A stretch of DNA of 64,000 nt, taken from positions 124,001-188,000 of the forward strand of contig JACKBY010000006.1 of NCBI GenBank assembly GCA_020634335.1. The letters are read 5' to 3'. Positions 59,545 to 64,000 of this stretch are shown here, in pieces. Numbering within the stretch: position 1 is the stretch's first letter; every line of letters begins with the position of its first letter. The notes under the pieces were generated by a model that was given only the letters and a program-made list of their open reading frames with translations, did no database searches and was not told the DNA's origin. The DNA is from Promineifilum sp. GTDB lineage: Bacteria > Chloroflexota > Anaerolineae > Promineifilales > Promineifilaceae. The position numbers and the translations under genes were made by a program.

Positions 59545-62337
59545 ATGTCCGAACAAGTTTTATCTACGCCAGTTAAATCCCCGAAGACCGGCAGCAACGG
59601 CAAAGTGTCCCACGCCGACACCAAGTGGGTTTACCTTTTTAATGAGGTCGACGAGGCCGAAGCCCACGTCGGCAATAATTGGGATGACGCCCGTGCCCTG
59701 TTGGGCGGCAAGGGTGCCAACCTCGGTGATATGACGCGCCTTGGAGTGCCCGTGCCTCCCGGTTTCACCGTCACAACTGAGGCTTGCAACGCCTATCTGA
59801 AGAATGACGGCTTTCCTGAAGGCATGTGGGAGCAAGAGCTGGCGGCCGTCCGCGAAATCGAAAAGCTCACCGGCAAGAAATTCGGGGGCACTGATAATCC
59901 CTTGCTGGTTTCCTGTCGCTCCGGGGCCAAGTTCTCGATGCCCGGCATGATGGACACTGTCCTAAACATCGGCTTAAATGACGAAATTGCCGAAACGATG
60001 GTGCACTTGACGAACGACCGCCGTTTCGTGTTCGACCTCTATCGTCGCCTGATCCAGATGTTCGGCAGCGTCGTCATGGGCGTGCCGGACGAAGCGTTTG
60101 AAGTCGTGATCACCTCGCGCCGCAAGCTGGCCGGCGTCACTTCTGACTCCGAATTGAAGGCTGCCGACTGGGAAGTTATTACCCGCCGGTTCAAGGAAAT
60201 CTATCGCACATTCACGCGTAGCGATTTCCCAACCGATCCGTTCGAGCAACTGCGTCTGGCGACCGAAGCCGTTTTCAAGTCGTGGAACGGCCGCCGTGCC
60301 ATCGACTACCGCAATGCGGCCGGCATCGCCCACGATCTGGGCACAGCCGTCAACATCCAGACGATGGTCTACGGCAACATCGGCGATAATTCGGCGACCG
60401 GTGTCGCCATGTCGCGTGATGCGGCCACCGGCGAAGACGTGCCGGAAGGCGACTTTTTGGTCAACGCCCAAGGCGAAGACGTTGTCGCCGGCATCCGCCA
60501 GACTCAGCCCTTGGAAGAGTTGAAGGCGGTTATGCCCACGGTCTACGATGAATTCCTGACCATCGCCGACAAACTCGAAAAGCATTACCGCAACATGCAG
60601 GATATGGAATTCACCATCGAGAACGGCAAGCTCTGGTTGTTGCAAACGCGCGACGGCAAGCGCACTGCCCAGGCTGAAGTCAAGATCGCCGTCGATATGG
60701 TCGAGGAAGGACTGATCAACAAGGAAGAGGCTGTCTGGCGCGTCAAACCCGCCCAGGTTGACTTTTTCCTCCACCCGCAGCTCGACAGCGTAGCCCTGAA
60801 ATCGGCCCGCAAGATCGCAGCTGGATTGAACGTCTCACCCGGCGCGGCGGTCGGCATGGTGGCGTTTGACGCCGACACGGCCGAGCGTTGGGCCAAGGAA
60901 GACGGGCGCAAGGTCATCATGGTTCGCCCCGAGACCAAGCCCGATGACGTGCACGGCATGCTGGCTTCCCAGGGCATTCTGACCAGCCGCGGCGGCCGCA
61001 CCAGCCACGCCGCGCTCGTCGCCCGCCAGTTCGGCAAGCCGGCGGTCGTTGGTGTCACCGAGCTGGAGATCGACCTCGACAACCGTTCAATGACCATCGG
61101 TGAAGACATCATCGTCCGCGAAGGTGAGTGGATATCTCTGGACGGCACACGGGGCGTGGTCTATCTGGGCCAGGTTCCGACCGTTGTGCCGGACATCAAA
61201 AACCCATACCTGATTAAACTGCTCGGCTGGGCCGACGAAATCCGAAAGATTGGCGTCTGGGCTAATGCCGACTACCCGCGCGACGCGCAACGCGCCCGCG
61301 AATACGGCGCTCAGGGCATTGGTCTTTGCCGCACAGAGCACATGTTCTTTGAATCCGTTCGCTTACCCATAGTGCAGCAAATGATCATGGCCAAGAACGT
61401 GACCGAACGAAACGAAGCGCTCGAAAAGTTGCTACCCATGCAGCGCGGCGACTTCGACGGTCTGTTCCGCGCCATGGACGGCCAGCCGGTTATTATCCGC
61501 CTGATCGACCCGCCTTTGCACGAGTTCCTGCCCTCCTATGAGGAACTGGTCCAACGTCTGGCCGACCTGAAGGTGCAGTTGCAACACTTCCACACGCTGA
61601 GCGAGATCGATGAAGCGTTGTCTGAGATTCGTGTCAAACAAGCTTATCTGGAGCGTGTCGAAGGTCTGCGCGAGCAAAACCCCATGCTGGGCACGCGCGG
61701 CGTTCGCCTGGGCATCCTGATCCCGGAACTGACCAAGATGCAAGTGCGCGCCATCTTCGAGGCCGCCTGCCAATGCCAGAAGGACGGCATCGACGTGCAT
61801 CCCGAAGTCATGATCCCGCTCACGTTCCACGTCAACGAGTTGCAAGTTCAGCAAACGACGCTTGAAGCCGTTGCCAAGGAAGTGATGGAAGAGCAAGGCG
61901 TGCAGATAGCTTACAAGTTTGGGACGATGATCGAGATTCCCCGCGCGGCCCTGACGGCCGACGAGATCGCCGGAGTCGCCCAGTTCTTCTCCTTCGGCAC
62001 CAACGACCTGACCCAAACAACATTCGGTATTTCGCGCGATGATGCGGAAGCCGGCTTCCTGGTCGAATACCAGCAGCGCAACATTTTGGAAGAGAACCCG
62101 TTCGGCACGCTCGACGTGCCGGGTGTGGGCAAGCTGATGAAGATGGCCGTGGAACTCGGCCGCGCGACACGCCCGGACCTGGAAGTCGGGATCTGTGGCG
62201 AGCACGGCGGCGATCCGAAGACCATCGCCTTCTGCCATCAAATCGGTTTGAATTACGTCTCTTGTTCGCCGTTCCGTGTGCCCATTGCCCGCCTGGCGGC
62301 TGCCCACGCGGCGCTGAACGACAAGAAGAACAACTAA
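59545..62337 (+). CDS. ppdK: Pyruvate, phosphate dikinase
   Basis: Interconverts pyruvate, ATP and phosphate with PEP, AMP and pyrophosphate. The nucleotide domain has LLGGKGANLGDMTRLGVPVP and SCRSGAKFSMPGMMDTVLN. The swivelling phosphohistidine domain has ILTSRGGRTSHAALVARQ with the catalytic His. The PEP-binding barrel has GIGLCRTEHMF, FSFGTNDLTQTTFG and GICGEHGGDP with Cys884. The ATG at 59545 follows AAGGAG by 9 bases and gives 930 residues, somewhat longer than the usual 870-900; an upstream in-frame extension is not coding. It precedes a pyruvate:ferredoxin oxidoreductase gene, so pyruvate is handled by both. Confidence 0.97.
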   Translation: MSEQVLSTPVKSPKTGSNGKVSHADTKWVYLFNEVDEAEAHVGNNWDDARALLGGKGANLGDMTRLGVPVPPGFTVTTEACNAYLKNDGFPEGMWEQELAAVREIEKLTGKKFGGTDNPLLVSCRSGAKFSMPGMMDTVLNIGLNDEIAETMVHLTNDRRFVFDLYRRLIQMFGSVVMGVPDEAFEVVITSRRKLAGVTSDSELKAADWEVITRRFKEIYRTFTRSDFPTDPFEQLRLATEAVFKSWNGRRAIDYRNAAGIAHDLGTAVNIQTMVYGNIGDNSATGVAMSRDAATGEDVPEGDFLVNAQGEDVVAGIRQTQPLEELKAVMPTVYDEFLTIADKLEKHYRNMQDMEFTIENGKLWLLQTRDGKRTAQAEVKIAVDMVEEGLINKEEAVWRVKPAQVDFFLHPQLDSVALKSARKIAAGLNVSPGAAVGMVAFDADTAERWAKEDGRKVIMVRPETKPDDVHGMLASQGILTSRGGRTSHAALVARQFGKPAVVGVTELEIDLDNRSMTIGEDIIVREGEWISLDGTRGVVYLGQVPTVVPDIKNPYLIKLLGWADEIRKIGVWANADYPRDAQRAREYGAQGIGLCRTEHMFFESVRLPIVQQMIMAKNVTERNEALEKLLPMQRGDFDGLFRAMDGQPVIIRLIDPPLHEFLPSYEELVQRLADLKVQLQHFHTLSEIDEALSEIRVKQAYLERVEGLREQNPMLGTRGVRLGILIPELTKMQVRAIFEAACQCQKDGIDVHPEVMIPLTFHVNELQVQQTTLEAVAKEVMEEQGVQIAYKFGTMIEIPRAALTADEIAGVAQFFSFGTNDLTQTTFGISRDDAEAGFLVEYQQRNILEENPFGTLDVPGVGKLMKMAVELGRATRPDLEVGICGEHGGDPKTIAFCHQIGLNYVSCSPFRVPIARLAAAHAALNDKKNN

Positions 62338-62350
62338 TTCGCACAACTAT

Positions 62351-62387
62351 GAGACCTGACCGGCGTACGGAACGCCGGTCAGGTCTC
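62351..62387. repeat. Perfect 16-bp stem hairpin between ppdK and nifJ
   Basis: Arms at 62351-62366 and 62372-62387 are perfectly complementary over 16 bp around the loop ACGGA. It begins 13 bp past the ppdK stop and ends 16 bp before the next start codon, right beside the AAGGA ribosome site. No T-run follows, so simple termination is not expected. It may stabilise the ppdK message, mark processing, or reduce expression of the downstream gene. Confidence 0.75.
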
Positions 62388-62403
62388 ACTGGCAAGGACT
62401 ACT

Positions 62404-64000
62404 ATGACAACGAAAATGATCACCATCGACGCGAACGAAGCCACGGCGCTCGTCGCCCACAAGGTGAACGAGGTGATCGCCATCTATCCGATCACGCCAT
62501 CTTCGGGCATGGGCGAATTGGCCGACCAATATTCGGCCCATGGCGATACCAATATCTGGGGCACGGTGCCGCTGGTCATCGAGATGCAGTCGGAAGGTGG
62601 CGCGGCAGGCGCTGTGCATGGGGCACTTCAGGCAGGCGCGCTGACAACAACCTTTACCGCTTCCCAAGGTCTCCTGCTGATGATCCCCAACATGTACAAG
62701 ATCGCCGGCGAACTGACCTCGACGACGCTCCACGTGGCGGCGCGCTCCCTGGCCGCCCAGGGCCTGTCCATTTTCGGCGATCACAGCGACGTGATGGCGA
62801 CCCGCAACACGGGCTTCGCGCTCCTGTGCTCGAATTCGGTACAGGAGGCGATGGACTTCGCCCTCATTGCCCACGCAGCGACGTTGAAAGCACGCGTGCC
62901 GTTTATCCACTTCTTCGACGGCTTCCGCACCTCGCACGAGATCAACAAGATCGCACCCGTCAGCGAGGCGGCGATGCGGGCCATGATCAATGACGACCTT
63001 GTCCGGGCACATCGCGACCGGGCACTCTCGCCCGACAAGCCCATCATGCGGGGCACGGCGCAAAACCCCGACGTCTACTTCCAGGCTCGCGAGACCGTCA
63101 ATCCTTTTTACAAGGCCTGTCCCGGCCTTGTCCAGCAGACGATGGACGAACTGGCCGAGCTGACCGGCCGTCATTATCACCTGTTCGATTACGTCGGCGC
63201 GGCCGACGCCGAGCGGGTAATCGTCATGATGGGTTCCGGCGCCGAGGCGGCCGAGGAAGCTGTCAAGTACCTGAACGAACGCGGCGAAAAGATCGGTCTG
63301 CTCAAAGTGCGCCTTTATCGTCCGTTTGCGACGGAGGCGTTTGTCCAGGCCCTGCCGGCTACGACCCGTTCCATCGCCGTTCTCGACCGCACCAAGGAGC
63401 CGGGAGCGACCGGCGAACCGCTTTACCTCGACGTAGTCTCCGCTCTGGTGGAGCAGGTAGCGAGCGGCAGCGCGCCCTTTGAGTTGATGCCCCGCGTCAT
63501 CGGCGGCCGTTATGGCCTGTCGTCCAAGGAGTTCACGCCGGCCATGGTTCGCGCCGTCTACGACGAACTCGCCAAGCCGGTGATGAAGAATCACTTCACT
63601 GTGGGCATCGACGACGACGTCTCGCACACGAGTCTCTCATTCGACGAGTCGTTTTCGACCGAGGCTGACGACGTCGTCCGCGCCGTGTTCTTCGGCTTGG
63701 GGTCCGACGGCACCGTGGGGGCCAACAAAAACTCGATCAAGATCATCGGTGAGAACACCCCGAATTACGCGCAAGGCTACTTCGTTCTCGACTCGAAGAA
63801 ATCCGGCTCGGTGACGGTTTCCCACTTACGCTTTGGGCCGCGGCCGATCCACTCTACCTATCTAATCAACACAGCCAATTTCGTGGCCTGCCACCAGTTC
63901 GGCTTCCTCGAACGGTTCGACATGCTGAAGTTGGCCCAACCGGGAGCGACTTTCCTGCTCAACAGCCCCTATGGGCCGGACGAGGTGTGGGATTACCTGC
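62404..64000 (+). CDS. nifJ: Pyruvate:ferredoxin (flavodoxin) oxidoreductase, N-terminal part (cut by window edge)
   Basis: Oxidatively decarboxylates pyruvate to acetyl-CoA with ferredoxin as acceptor, oxygen-sensitive and reversible. The open frame runs 532 codons to the window end with no stop. It starts TIDANEATALVAHKVNEV and contains IAIYPITPSSGMGE, FTASQGLLLMIPNMYKIAGE, FIHFFDGFRTSHEI, RLYRPFATEAF, DRTKEPGATGEPLYLDV and FGLGSDGTVGANKNSIKIIG, the order of the PFOR alpha- and gamma-like domains in single-chain enzymes. AAGGA lies 7 bases before the ATG. With ppdK just upstream it can run pyruvate toward acetyl-CoA or, with CO2, the reverse. Confidence 0.95.
   Translation, partial: MTTKMITIDANEATALVAHKVNEVIAIYPITPSSGMGELADQYSAHGDTNIWGTVPLVIEMQSEGGAAGAVHGALQAGALTTTFTASQGLLLMIPNMYKIAGELTSTTLHVAARSLAAQGLSIFGDHSDVMATRNTGFALLCSNSVQEAMDFALIAHAATLKARVPFIHFFDGFRTSHEINKIAPVSEAAMRAMINDDLVRAHRDRALSPDKPIMRGTAQNPDVYFQARETVNPFYKACPGLVQQTMDELAELTGRHYHLFDYVGAADAERVIVMMGSGAEAAEEAVKYLNERGEKIGLLKVRLYRPFATEAFVQALPATTRSIAVLDRTKEPGATGEPLYLDVVSALVEQVASGSAPFELMPRVIGGRYGLSSKEFTPAMVRAVYDELAKPVMKNHFTVGIDDDVSHTSLSFDESFSTEADDVVRAVFFGLGSDGTVGANKNSIKIIGENTPNYAQGYFVLDSKKSGSVTVSHLRFGPRPIHSTYLINTANFVACHQFGFLERFDMLKLAQPGATFLLNSPYGPDEVWDYL

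Noticed and set aside
62386..63627. A 413-codon open frame on the minus strand
   Set aside because: It is antisense to the PFOR coding region, with low-complexity Arg/Asp/Gly-rich translation and no family motif. The plus frame is continuous and has clear PFOR motifs.
1..64000. Mobile elements, CRISPR arrays, tRNA or rRNA genes
   Set aside because: I looked for transposases, integrases, regularly spaced repeats, cloverleaf segments and rRNA cores in all gaps and saw none. The gaps are mostly under 200 bp and none exceeds 300 bp.

Overview
The window looks like chromosomal DNA of a filamentous or environmental member of the Chloroflexota (Anaerolineae/Ardenticatenia-like). This is inferred from gene content rather than a marker gene: GT-C glycosyltransferases carrying an N-x-D-W-G-Q-D-L motif, a TGS-uridine kinase fusion, an ArsA/Get3-like ATPase without the arsenite cysteines, a full-length menaquinone cluster, and DUF11-bearing secreted proteins. 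GC is fairly high, genes are tightly packed, and no intergenic gap exceeds about 300 bp. I see no rRNA, tRNA, CRISPR array, insertion sequence, integrase or phage gene, so this reads as core chromosome.

Layout. 0-12 kb: two acyl-CoA dehydrogenases (one cut by the window edge), folP-folK, a LysM/M23 peptidase, a divergent PRPP synthetase, aat, a class V aminotransferase, and an acs / S9 peptidase / HMG-CoA lyase operon. 12-17 kb: a GH4 glycosidase, a zinc-ribbon membrane protein, rpsU with a probable CUG start, a 30-residue membrane peptide and a secreted M14 carboxypeptidase. 17-28 kb: an envelope block with an ABC exporter, three GT-C membrane glycosyltransferases, a secreted DUF11 protein and a YbhN-type flippase-like protein. 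28-37 kb: an ArsA-like ATPase, a TGS-kinase, a lytic transglycosylase, then a TPR protein, a quinone-oxidoreductase-like protein, methylcrotonyl-CoA carboxylase beta, a hydrolase and a TetR regulator with a visible promoter/operator. 37-46 kb: menaquinone genes menF-D-B-E-H facing menA, next to a DAHP synthase that feeds chorismate. 46-52.5 kb: SDR, YbhB-like protein, CPA1 antiporter, trpF, Nudix, uvrC.

52.7-64 kb is the most distinctive part. Two arms diverge from one control region: CBS plus tandem USP on the left, and membrane-anchored DsbA, VKOR, CBS and USP on the right. Next come a degenerate stand-alone receiver, a GAF histidine kinase with the residues expected of a DosS/DosT-type haem pocket, its NarL-type response regulator, a small zinc ribbon, PPDK and pyruvate:ferredoxin oxidoreductase. 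A 36-bp composite element (24/36 identical bases) recurs in two control regions here, and its palindromic core resembles the mycobacterial DosR box. I infer a redox- or oxygen-responsive regulon linking stress proteins, disulfide formation and pyruvate metabolism, comparable in logic to the DosR dormancy regulon but in a different phylum and with different membership.

Starts were chosen from Shine-Dalgarno spacing, family length and neighbouring elements, and several differ from the longest open frame. Family assignments are from motif recognition by eye; no database search was run.
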